Made by a program: the position numbers and the translations under genes
The notes under the pieces: model-generated
Databases searched by the model: none
What the model was told of the DNA's origin: nothing
The model's input: only the letters and a program-made list of their open reading frames with translations
Shown: piece after piece, positions 17,594-25,929 of the stretch
Layout of the letters: every line of letters starts with the position of its first letter
How positions within the stretch are numbered: the stretch's first letter is position 1
Assembly (NCBI RefSeq): GCF_900302465.1
Contig: NZ_OMOR01000001.1
Location: 620,001-684,000, forward strand
Source: Ascidiaceihabitans donghaensis
GTDB taxonomy: Bacteria > Pseudomonadota > Alphaproteobacteria > Rhodobacterales > Rhodobacteraceae
Direction of reading: 5' to 3'
DNA: 64,000 nucleotides

Positions 17594-18610
17594 ATGCGTG
17601 CTATGCCTGCTTCTGTTTATCGCTACATTTTTCGCTATTCCAAAGCCCGACAAGCCGTCGTGATTGCACTGACATTAATGCTATTGCCGTTGGCACCAAT
17701 TCCGCTGGAATTGCAACGCAGGATGCTGGACGACGCCGTGGCCAACAAAGACCTTGATCTGTTGGTTTGGTTGGGGTCGCTCTATGTGGGCGCCTTGGTT
17801 CTGTCTGCGGGCCTGAAGCTGGCAATGCGTGTGCAACGTGAACTGATCTCTGCCAAGATTGTGCACACTTTGCGCCGGTCGGTTTTTTACTGCATTTACA
17901 CCATAACGCCGCCTGCCAAAATCAAGGCCAGTGCAGCGGGCGAAGACGTTGTGGACGAAGGGGCCGTGGTGTCCATGTTGTCGTCAGAAGTCGAAAAGCT
18001 TGGCGGATTCGCGGGGGCCGCGATTTCGGGTCCGTTGTTGCAGATTGGCACATTGATCACCGTGCTGGGCTACATGTTCTACATCGAGCCGCTGGTGGCC
18101 ACGATTGCTTTGGCATTGTATTCGCCGCAATTCATCATCGTGCCGATTTTTCAGGCCCGCATGAACCGGCTCGCGGCGAAGAAGGCGTTAAAGACACGCG
18201 CCTTAGGGAACTTTATCGTCGACAATGCCGAAGTCGAACTTTTGCAACAAGAGCCGCCCGTAGCCTTTACCACGCTGACGGACACGATCTTGCAAATTCG
18301 CACCAAATTCTTGATGACCAAAAACGTGATGAAGACAATCAACAACCTGCTGATCGCTCTGGGACCGTTTGGGGTCATCGCATACGGGGGATATCTTGCG
18401 ATCAATGACCAGATTGAAGTGGGTGTCATTCTGGCGTTTGTGTCCGGGCTGGAACGGCTGGGCGGACCAATCCGCGAGCTTATCGGCAGCTATAGTGCCA
18501 TCACGGACGCCCGGATGCGCTATGGTATTTTGCTAAGCAGTTTTCCGTCCCACATTGATGCGGATGATCCTGTGCCTATGCCGCCTATGATCGGTGCACA
18601 GCTGGATTGA
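17594..18610 (+). CDS. ABC exporter transmembrane domain without an ATPase domain
   Basis: A 338-residue membrane protein similar in layout to the type I exporter (MsbA-like) transmembrane domain: helices at about 15-40, 56-78, 140-180 and 250-310, with the long intracellular coupling regions typical of this fold. No Walker A, signature or Walker B motif is present; the protein ends where the nucleotide-binding domain would begin. The start at 17594 (MRAMPASVYRYIF) is preferred over 17567. It stands at the head of the envelope block, so it may need a partner ATPase in trans or may have become a structural protein. It is 66 bases from the next gene, same strand. Confidence 0.72.
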   Translation: MRAMPASVYRYIFRYSKARQAVVIALTLMLLPLAPIPLELQRRMLDDAVANKDLDLLVWLGSLYVGALVLSAGLKLAMRVQRELISAKIVHTLRRSVFYCIYTITPPAKIKASAAGEDVVDEGAVVSMLSSEVEKLGGFAGAAISGPLLQIGTLITVLGYMFYIEPLVATIALALYSPQFIIVPIFQARMNRLAAKKALKTRALGNFIVDNAEVELLQQEPPVAFTTLTDTILQIRTKFLMTKNVMKTINNLLIALGPFGVIAYGGYLAINDQIEVGVILAFVSGLERLGGPIRELIGSYSAITDARMRYGILLSSFPSHIDADDPVPMPPMIGAQLD

Positions 18611-18676
18611 TCCTGCCGCGATTGCCCAATTTCCTGTTCTGATCTATTGAAAATGAACATCTGGATTGAGTTTGAT

Positions 18677-20239
18677 ATGCGCCACAGTCTTTTCGCTTTG
18701 TTTTTACTATGTACGGCCCCTGTGTTTGCCCAAGACAAACCATGGCCGGATATTCTGGTTGACCCATCTGCCAAATTGCACCCCGCTGCAGATTTGATCC
18801 TGCCGATGGCCTGCGGTGGTGGAATGGCGTTTCAGCGCGTCAATGTTCCGGTGAATGTGGAAAGCCCGTTGGCGGACCGTCCTTTTCGTATGGGACAGTC
18901 GGATGCGACAACGGCTTTCTCTGACTATTTGAAGCCGACGTATCTGCGCGGGGCCTTCGATGATGTGCAGGCCGGTGTCAGCTATTACTACATTGCACGC
19001 TACGAGATGAACGAGGCCCAATACCGCGCTATCAAAGGTGAGTGTGATGGCCCGTTCAAGCCGATTGAATCGCGCGCCAAAGGCGGGCTGACATGGTACG
19101 AGGCCGTTGATCTATCGCGCAGCTACACCGAATGGTTGATGCAAAACGCCCGTGACACCCTGCCAAGCCAAGGGGATCGCACGGGCTTTTTGCGCCTGCC
19201 CACGGAACCCGAATGGGAATATGCTGCGCGCGGCGGGGCCAAGGCTGATGGGTCAACTTTTGCGGCGCGCAGGTTCTTTTCCGAGGGCAGCTTAGGCGAT
19301 TACGCCGCCTATCTTGCGCCGGGTAGCGGCAGCAAAGGGCTGACCGTTATGGGCGGGCGTCGCAAGCCGAACCCCATCGGGCTTTTGGATGTATACGGCA
19401 ACGCCGAAGAATTGATGTTGGAGCCTTTCCGCCTGAATGCCATCGGGCGCACCCATGGGCAGCCGGGCGGTTTGGTGACGCGCGGCGGATCGGTCGACTT
19501 GGAAGATGCGCAAATTTACACGGCCAAACGCAGTGAATACCCCTTGTTCAGCAGTCTTTCAGGGCAGGCGCTGGCCGGTGAATTTTTCGGATTGCGCATG
19601 GTTTTGACGGCCGTTGTGGTGTCCGAGGACCGATACGAGAAAATCCGCGAAAACTGGGCAGCAGAAGCGGACAGACCCGCGGATGCTCAGGCGGACCCGT
19701 TGGCCGCCTTGTCAGCCCTTTTGGATGAAGAAGTCGATCCGAGACGCCGCGAGGCCCTAAGCGGGTTACAACTTGAATTCCGGGTCGCGCGTGAAGCGGC
19801 CGCAGAGTCCCTGTTTCAAGCGGCCAAGTCCACGCTGTTAAGTGGCGCGGCATTTGTCGAAACGATCAATGAAGGCGATCGTGAAATTGACCGTTTGACC
19901 CGTGACAGTCTGGCGTTGCGTGACACAATTCAACTGATGTCGGGCACACAACGTGCCGAAATGATGCAAACACTGGTGTTGAACGTGGACCGCTTGACGG
20001 GGTTGCGCGAAAGCCTAGACACCTATCTTTTGTCGTACCGGGCGACATTGGAAACCCTTGTATCGGATGTCGATCAGGAGGTGCGGGAGCGGGCCTATAC
20101 AAGTCTGGCACAGGATCTTGCGCAAGCCGAACAAACCCAATTGCTGACTATGTTGAACCGATTCTGGAGCGACCTGTTGGTCTATGTCCAGCGACCGGAC
20201 ATGGGCAAAGGCGATTTGCTGCAAGTGGCTATAGATTAG
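18677..20239 (+). CDS. Secreted SUMF1/formylglycine-generating-enzyme-like protein (TagR-like)
   Basis: A 520-residue exported protein. Residues 1-18 form a signal peptide (MRHSLFALFLLCTAPVFA). The SUMF1-type fold spans about 55-320, recognised by YYIARYEMNEAQYRAI, GGLTWYEAVDLSRSYTEWL, RLPTEPEWEYAARGG and GLLDVYGNAEELMLEPFR. The C-terminal 190 residues are largely helical coiled coil. Most periplasmic SUMF1 proteins lack enzyme activity and act as binding scaffolds; TagR of the P. aeruginosa H1-T6SS is such a protein and activates the kinase PpkA. TagR-like function is inferred from neighbours (vWA protein, LolD/FtsX pair), not shown. The ATG at 18677 is chosen because the signal peptide starts there. 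Confidence 0.8.
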   Translation: MRHSLFALFLLCTAPVFAQDKPWPDILVDPSAKLHPAADLILPMACGGGMAFQRVNVPVNVESPLADRPFRMGQSDATTAFSDYLKPTYLRGAFDDVQAGVSYYYIARYEMNEAQYRAIKGECDGPFKPIESRAKGGLTWYEAVDLSRSYTEWLMQNARDTLPSQGDRTGFLRLPTEPEWEYAARGGAKADGSTFAARRFFSEGSLGDYAAYLAPGSGSKGLTVMGGRRKPNPIGLLDVYGNAEELMLEPFRLNAIGRTHGQPGGLVTRGGSVDLEDAQIYTAKRSEYPLFSSLSGQALAGEFFGLRMVLTAVVVSEDRYEKIRENWAAEADRPADAQADPLAALSALLDEEVDPRRREALSGLQLEFRVAREAAAESLFQAAKSTLLSGAAFVETINEGDREIDRLTRDSLALRDTIQLMSGTQRAEMMQTLVLNVDRLTGLRESLDTYLLSYRATLETLVSDVDQEVRERAYTSLAQDLAQAEQTQLLTMLNRFWSDLLVYVQRPDMGKGDLLQVAID

Positions 20240-20393
20240 CCCTAATCCCTGCGATTAGTACGTATTGTACCTAAAAGATGCTGAAAATACGCAAAAAGGT
20301 GGTTTGGTGTGCCAATTTTTGTAAAGTGCAAAGAACACGGATTCGGGTTACAACGATTTTACAGATATTCTGCTTGCTAGGGAGATAACGAAT

Positions 20394-21830
20394 ATGACGC
20401 GTCAGTTTATGGCCAAGACGGTAGGTGGTGCGATGATCGCAGCATTTGCATTCACTTCCACCGCAGAGCAGGCTTCGGCCGACCTGAAAGACGCAATCAT
20501 CGGCGGTATTGTGGTTTGTGGTTTGACCAAATGTGGTCAGAAAAAAAGATCTTCTGGCAGCCGCAAGACATACAAAGCCCCACGTAAATCAGGCATCAGT
20601 TCCGCACAGCGGCAACAAAACCGCGATGTTCAAAGCTCATTGAACGCGTTTGGCTTTCCAGTTGGTACAGTTGACGGATCGTTGGGCAAGCGCAGCCGCG
20701 CCGCCATTCGTGACTATCAAGGGTACATGGGCTACCCCAGCACAGGCCAATTGACCGACTTTGAACGCCAGACATTGGTGAACGGTTGGCAGAAATTCAA
20801 TGCTGGTGCAGGCAACGCCTATCCGCGAACAATGGCCGCCTTGGGCCCGCGCGGTTTGTTGAAGATTGAACGCGACCCGAATTTTGCAGCGCAATATGGC
20901 GACAACACGGGCCAAGCCTATGCAGGCAACAACACGGGCCAGAACGGCTTTAACAACAACACGGGCCAGAATGGCTACAACGCCAACACAGGCCAAGCAG
21001 GGTTCAGCAACACCGCCCAGACCCAGAACGGTGCCGTTCAACAGCCTATCCAGCCTTTGCCAAAAGCCAATCAGGCTGGCCAAGTCGTGGGGGGTGCCAT
21101 TCCAAAGCTGAAGCCACTGCAACCAATCGGAAAAGTGGCTGTCTCAGCGGCTTCACGGTGTGAATTGGTGGATCAAACGACCCGTATTCAGGGCTTTATC
21201 CAAGCGTCGAATATGACGGATTCCAATCAAGCCCTTAGCGAAAAATTCTGCGAAGCGCGTGGCTATGCCATCACGCAAGGTGGGTCAGTCGCGTCTCAGT
21301 TCCAAGTGTCAGAGACCGAATTGACAAGCCTGTGTGAACAGATCCAGGGCGGTTACGCTGGTGTCTTGGCGACGTTGCCCACAGCGCAAGAAGCGCAAGT
21401 GGTTGCATCTTCGCGGTCGACAGCAGCGCAGCTGGGATTGACTGATCCGGCGACCACCGCTGCATATGGCCAGATCTGCATCGGCATCGGATACCGTCTG
21501 GACAACGAAGAAATGGCTTTGTCCGGTGCGTTGGCGATGCTGGCAGCGGGGCAAGCGCCATATGGTGAAATTGTCGGACACCACCTGCGTGAAGGGTTTG
21601 GCGTTGCAGCGACGCCAGCGGCTGCAGCACCTTGGTATCGCAGCGCTATGGGTGCGCTGGAACAAGGTGCAACACCTGCCTTTGTTCCAAGCACGACGGC
21701 AGAGCGGGTGCAAGTCATCCGTGCGGCGCTGCAACTGGACCAGCAACGCGCCAGCGGTGCTGGCAACGGTTTGCCAAAGCTGATCCCGACAGCGGCACGT
21801 TTGCCTGCTTTGACGGTGACAAAACCCTAA
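20394..21830 (+). CDS. Exported peptidoglycan-binding protein with NTGQ repeats
   Basis: A 478-residue secreted protein: signal peptide to about residue 30 (ends QASA-D), a cysteine pair (VVCGLTKCGQ) and a basic linker. A PG_binding_1 domain covers about 63-125, with NAFGFPVGTVDGSLGKRSRA followed by AIRDYQGYMG. Residues about 170-205 hold four near-tandem Asn/Gly/Gln repeats of the form NNTGQNGF. The C-terminal part has two cysteines in a helical region resembling soluble lytic or adhesive domains, unassigned. AGGGAG upstream supports the start. Peptidoglycan binding would anchor the envelope complex proposed for this block. Confidence 0.78.
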   Translation: MTRQFMAKTVGGAMIAAFAFTSTAEQASADLKDAIIGGIVVCGLTKCGQKKRSSGSRKTYKAPRKSGISSAQRQQNRDVQSSLNAFGFPVGTVDGSLGKRSRAAIRDYQGYMGYPSTGQLTDFERQTLVNGWQKFNAGAGNAYPRTMAALGPRGLLKIERDPNFAAQYGDNTGQAYAGNNTGQNGFNNNTGQNGYNANTGQAGFSNTAQTQNGAVQQPIQPLPKANQAGQVVGGAIPKLKPLQPIGKVAVSAASRCELVDQTTRIQGFIQASNMTDSNQALSEKFCEARGYAITQGGSVASQFQVSETELTSLCEQIQGGYAGVLATLPTAQEAQVVASSRSTAAQLGLTDPATTAAYGQICIGIGYRLDNEEMALSGALAMLAAGQAPYGEIVGHHLREGFGVAATPAAAAPWYRSAMGALEQGATPAFVPSTTAERVQVIRAALQLDQQRASGAGNGLPKLIPTAARLPALTVTKP

Positions 21831-21855
21831 ACACCACGCATCAGACCTTGATTGA

Positions 21856-21884
21856 AAGGGCGGCCAGTGTGGCTGCCCTTTTTT
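21856..21884 (+). terminator. Rho-independent terminator
   Basis: A GC-rich stem of about 10 bp (AAGGGCGGCCA with TGGCTGCCCTT) and a 3-base loop is followed by a T run, immediately after the peptidoglycan-binding gene. The downstream gene at 22059 therefore probably has its own promoter. Confidence 0.85.
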
Positions 21885-22058
21885 CACGCGGGGGCTTCGG
21901 TTTGGTCAAACATCACGCAGCACCTAACATCTTGAAACAACAGTTTTTGTACGGGGATGAAGCCGGCATTTCGATTATCGCGCAATTTGGCTTTTTACGT
22001 TGACCCATTGTCCAGAGTCACGTTTACTTGGCTTGAATGAGGGGTTTTCTGTCAATTT

Positions 22059-22766
22059 ATGCGTGCGGTTTTCACATACGGCGGCTCAGTTGTTTTGGTG
22101 GGCTTGGTGCTTTGGGCTGCTTTGGCCGTTTTGCCCGCGTGTGGGGCACAAAACCGGATCGCTTGGACCTGGTCAGACTGGTGTCCTGTGAACACAAGTT
22201 TGGCAGCGGAAAATCAACTGGCGTCTTTGACGGATGCCAACCGCAGCTTGGAACGTGCCATTTTGCAGCGCGAACGCGAACTGGCGGCTTTGCAATGTGT
22301 GCCGGACGTGCCTGTGCAGATTGCAGAACCCAAACAAACCGAGCCCGAAAAGCCCCCTTTGCCTGAAAAGATTGATCGTAAGGATTGGAACGACAGGCGT
22401 ATCGGGTTGCTTGAGGGATGTTGGGAACTGGAAAGCCGTTTTGTGACAAACAACCGCGAAACGGGTGAAACGTCGCGGTACAATGTCTGGGAAATGTGTT
22501 TCGATGCTACTGGCAAAGGGCGCGAAGAAATGTTGGCCGACAATGGCGCCACCTGCGAAGGTCCCGTGCAAGGGCGCTTTGATGGCAATGGCAAGCTGAT
22601 CATCGAAGAACCGGCAAACCTGCAATGCAGCGACGGTGAATACATTTACCGACTGCGCAGCGCGTGTGAATTGAACGACAATGGAACCGCAAGCTGTGTG
22701 GTTTCGCAACCGGAAGTTGGCGGGTCAACCACCGTCGAATTCCGCAGATCAGCAAGAGACAATTGA
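22059..22766 (+). CDS. Membrane-anchored coiled-coil protein with Cys-rich C-terminal domain
   Basis: A 235-residue bitopic protein of unknown family. An N-terminal helix (residues 8-26) is followed by a cysteine, a short loop (WSDWCPVN), a coiled coil (about 48-82, ENQLASLTDANRSLERAI) closed by another cysteine, a Pro/Lys-rich linker and a C-terminal beta-rich domain (about 112-230) with several conserved cysteines. That domain is clearly paralogous to the one in the gene at 37829: GCWELESRF / WEMCFDATGKG / TCEGPVQGRF / EPANLQC. Its TGA stop overlaps the ATG of the protease gene, so the two are translated together. Confidence 0.75.
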   Translation: MRAVFTYGGSVVLVGLVLWAALAVLPACGAQNRIAWTWSDWCPVNTSLAAENQLASLTDANRSLERAILQRERELAALQCVPDVPVQIAEPKQTEPEKPPLPEKIDRKDWNDRRIGLLEGCWELESRFVTNNRETGETSRYNVWEMCFDATGKGREEMLADNGATCEGPVQGRFDGNGKLIIEEPANLQCSDGEYIYRLRSACELNDNGTASCVVSQPEVGGSTTVEFRRSARDN

Positions 22767-24667
22767 TGGCAGAGCATTTCCTGACGAAAACGCAAATTGA
22801 GCTACGCCAGTGTTTGGAAGTTGGCGGGGGCCTGGCGCTGGAATCCTATCCTGCATTGTTAGAGGTCTTGCGCACCCGCATCGGTGAAGACGCCACCCAG
22901 TTGTTTGCAGAGCCATTGCTAAGCCGCGGCAACGATCAGGCGGCCCCGTCCGTGTCGTGGTACACCGAGGCGCAAGGAAATGCGCAACCGTTCGGGCGAC
23001 TGGATGAGGCACAGCAGGCGGCCCTGTCCAGCGAACTCAGCCGCCAACTGCGCCCGATCCGCGACTTGATGGATGATCCTGACGACGGGGCCTTGATTGC
23101 AAACGCATTGTATATTTCTGATCCCAACGACATTTGGTCTGTGGGCGGCGTTCCTGTCATTATCAACTGGGGTATGTTGCCTGCAGAGATGGCGCGCGAT
23201 GCCGCGTCGCGGTCTGACCACTATGGGCGGACTTTGGGGCGCTTTTTGCCATTGGCGGCGGCTCCACCGTTGACGGAAACCGAACGGGCTTCACGCCAAA
23301 ACCGCCAATCAAAAGACCAGCAAGCGGTTAGCAGCGCAGCACCTGTTGCAGGGGCCGCAATTGCAGGGGCCGCAGCGGGGGCAGGCGGTGCCAGCCTCGC
23401 AAACGCCTCTAGCACCCAGCAAGAGGACGAAACCAACGCCGCGTCCGCAGTTCCGCCATCTGCACCGCCGCCACATACCGACACCGCTCAGGCACCAGCT
23501 GGACGTGTTCCCCTTTGGGCATGGCTGCCGCTGGCTTTGATGTTGCTTCTGGCCGGCATTGTGCTGATCTGGTTGCTGATCCCGGGCACCCGTATTTTCC
23601 CGGATCGCGCAGCGAACCGCGTCATCACCGACGAAGCCGCTTTGGGGGCGGCCCAAGACGTGAACCGCGCCCTGGAACAGCGATTGGCAGACCTGCAAAC
23701 GGCGCTGGATGGTGCGATGTGTATCGATGACGGCACGCTTTTGATGCCGGATGGCCGCACCATTGAGGGGCTTCTTCCCCCTGATCCCAACGATCGCAGC
23801 GATATTCCGGGCGCCGTGCGCCCTGCAGATCGTACCGCGATTTTGCCCCCTGATCCGGAACGAGTGCAGGTCCCTGATTCAACGGACCCCAAAGAAACAC
23901 GCAGCCTTCTGGCGCATATCGAAGAACGCACAGCAATCGTTTTGGCCCCGACACCGACGGGTCTGTCCAGCGGCACGGGGTTCTTTGTCGGGCCGGATCT
24001 TTTGGTGACGAATTTCCACGTCATCTCGGGGCAGGGTGTTGATGCGATCTATGTCACGAACAAAGCGCTGGGGGCCGTACAACAGGCGCAGGTGCTGAAA
24101 ACGATGGGGCCGTTTGACACCACTGGCGGTGATTTTGCGCTGCTGCGCGTGCCCGGTGTAAACCAGCCGGCGTTTGCGGTTTTGGAAGCGGATGAAAGCC
24201 TGCGATTGCAGTCGGTGATTGCAGCGGGATATCCGGGCGATCTGTTGCAAAGCGATGCCAATTTCCAGCAGTTGCGCACAGGGGACACCACCGCGGTGCC
24301 GGAATTGACCGTCACGGATGGCACCGTATCTGCAGAGCAGAATTTCAACGAACGCACCCGCGTCGTTGTCCATTCGGCACCCATTTCTACGGGCAATTCG
24401 GGTGGGCCTTTAATCGACATGTGCGGCAGGTTGGTCGGGGTGAACACCTTCGTCAAACAAGGGGCTTTGCGGAACCTGAATTTTGCACTGTCTTCGGGCG
24501 ATCTGACGCGGTTTTTGGCAGATACCGGCGCGTTGCCGCAGGTGGTAACCCAAACGTGCAACCCGCAAATCCAGCGTCCAAAGGCACCTGAAACGGCGGC
24601 GGTCATTGCACCCGAACCAGACACCGCCAAGCCGACGCTTCCGGCCCTTGCACCGAAGTCCGAGTGA
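22766..24667 (+). CDS. Bitopic trypsin-like serine protease with cytosolic N-domain
   Basis: A 633-residue protein. Residues 1-165 are a soluble domain also found in the next gene product (FAEPL...SWYTEAQG, VPVIINWGM). An Ala-rich linker precedes one membrane helix (about 249-273) and a coiled coil with C at about 324 and 380. The chymotrypsin-fold domain (about 390-600) has H418 in TNFHVI, D456 in GGDFALLRV and S545 in GNSGGPL, an intact catalytic triad. I infer an N-in topology with the protease in the periplasm. The ATG at 22766 overlaps the previous stop. A role in regulated envelope proteolysis is inference. Confidence 0.82.
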   Translation: MAEHFLTKTQIELRQCLEVGGGLALESYPALLEVLRTRIGEDATQLFAEPLLSRGNDQAAPSVSWYTEAQGNAQPFGRLDEAQQAALSSELSRQLRPIRDLMDDPDDGALIANALYISDPNDIWSVGGVPVIINWGMLPAEMARDAASRSDHYGRTLGRFLPLAAAPPLTETERASRQNRQSKDQQAVSSAAPVAGAAIAGAAAGAGGASLANASSTQQEDETNAASAVPPSAPPPHTDTAQAPAGRVPLWAWLPLALMLLLAGIVLIWLLIPGTRIFPDRAANRVITDEAALGAAQDVNRALEQRLADLQTALDGAMCIDDGTLLMPDGRTIEGLLPPDPNDRSDIPGAVRPADRTAILPPDPERVQVPDSTDPKETRSLLAHIEERTAIVLAPTPTGLSSGTGFFVGPDLLVTNFHVISGQGVDAIYVTNKALGAVQQAQVLKTMGPFDTTGGDFALLRVPGVNQPAFAVLEADESLRLQSVIAAGYPGDLLQSDANFQQLRTGDTTAVPELTVTDGTVSAEQNFNERTRVVVHSAPISTGNSGGPLIDMCGRLVGVNTFVKQGALRNLNFALSSGDLTRFLADTGALPQVVTQTCNPQIQRPKAPETAAVIAPEPDTAKPTLPALAPKSE

Positions 24668-24675
24668 GCGCCGCA

Positions 24676-25929
24676 ATGTCCGAAGCCTTCCTTGCAAACA
24701 CGTCCACCCAAGGGTTGTCGCCTTTAGGCACAGCGCCGCAAAGATCCTATGAGTTGATCTCGGGTACGATACGGGATGCATTGGGCGACCGACATGCAGC
24801 CGTGTTCGCGGAACCTGTTGCAACGCAATACGGCGATCGTTTCGACTGGTACGCGGTCGCTGATGGGAAACCACAGCGGCTTGATGCGTTGGATGATGAC
24901 ACGCGCCAGTTGGTGCAAGATGATTTGGACGGCCTTATCGCTGACATTACAGCGTTGGGCACAGATCTTTTGGCGAAGACCAACCCCGATGAACAGCGCT
25001 TGGGCGAAGCGTTAAGCAATGCGGTGCGCTATCCCGGCGCCGAGTGTGTTTACGTGTTGTCGGGTGGCGAAGAAATGCAGCCTGTGTTGCTGAACTGGGC
25101 GTGGGTTTCCGACACCCAAGCTGTCGTGGCGGGGGATCTCAGCGGCACGGAAGGTGCTGCGCGTGCCAAAAAAACAGCCGCGGTAAAAGCTGCCGCTGCC
25201 GCACAGGTGGCGGCAGCCGCAGCCCCTGTTGCGCCACCGCCAAGGGCCGATGAACGGGATCGTGGGCCGTTCGGGCTGTGGTGGTTGTTATGGCTTGGCT
25301 GGTTGCTTTTACTGATTATGATTGCGGCCATTCTGTATCTGATGGTTGAGGCCTGTGCCCTGCGTATTCCGGGTGTGGCCAGTTATTGCCCGCCCCCCGG
25401 TCCGGTGGCGTCAGTCGAAGAAAGACTAAGCTTGAGTTTGCGCGACAGGATCGCCACAGCAGAGCGGCAAATCGCCATCGCTGATCGCGCCTGCCAGCCC
25501 AAACAACAGGCCAGCCTGATCCCTGATGCGGACCAGACGCGTTTGGCGGATCGGGGTGCGCGGGAAGGCAAGCTGACGGTGTCTTTGCTATGGGACAGCA
25601 TTGCCGATCTACATCTGGATGTGCGGTGTCCCGCCGGTGATACAATCAACTACGGCAAGCAAAACGCCTGTGGTGGTGTGCTGGATGTGGGCGGCAATCA
25701 CAGTCGCACCACGGCGCAGGCCGATGCCATCGAAAGCATGTATTTTGATGCGCCGCAAACTGGTCAATATTCTGTTAGCGTGTCCCTGTATAACCCCTAC
25801 GGCGGGGCAACCACTGAAGATTTCCGGTTGCGGGTGCGTAACGGCGACAAGATTGAGACTTACGATGGCCGCGTTGTGCGCGGGCAGGGCCCTTGGACAA
25901 AGACATTTACCGTTGGAAAGGGCAACTGA
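24676..25929 (+). CDS. Bitopic protein with shared N-domain and DUF2135-like C-domain
   Basis: A 417-residue protein with the same N-terminal domain as the upstream protease (MSEAFL matches MAEHFL; FAEPV, FDWYAVADGKPQ, VLLNWAWV). An Ala-rich linker, one membrane helix (about 199-226) and a juxtamembrane ACALRIPGVASYC loop follow, then a coiled coil and a C-terminal beta-sandwich resembling DUF2135/YfaP domains (LTVSLLWDSIADLHLDVRCP, GGVLDVGGN, GQYSVSVSLYNPYGG). The ATG at 24676 aligns with the paralogue's start; a GTG at 24664 overlapping the previous stop is the alternative. The gene ends in ATGA overlap with srfB. Confidence 0.75.
   Translation: MSEAFLANTSTQGLSPLGTAPQRSYELISGTIRDALGDRHAAVFAEPVATQYGDRFDWYAVADGKPQRLDALDDDTRQLVQDDLDGLIADITALGTDLLAKTNPDEQRLGEALSNAVRYPGAECVYVLSGGEEMQPVLLNWAWVSDTQAVVAGDLSGTEGAARAKKTAAVKAAAAAQVAAAAAPVAPPPRADERDRGPFGLWWLLWLGWLLLLIMIAAILYLMVEACALRIPGVASYCPPPGPVASVEERLSLSLRDRIATAERQIAIADRACQPKQQASLIPDADQTRLADRGAREGKLTVSLLWDSIADLHLDVRCPAGDTINYGKQNACGGVLDVGGNHSRTTAQADAIESMYFDAPQTGQYSVSVSLYNPYGGATTEDFRLRVRNGDKIETYDGRVVRGQGPWTKTFTVGKGN

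Noticed and set aside
20901-21010. Short tandem repeats as a CRISPR array
   Set aside because: They are in-frame protein repeats without unique spacers; no cas gene is present.
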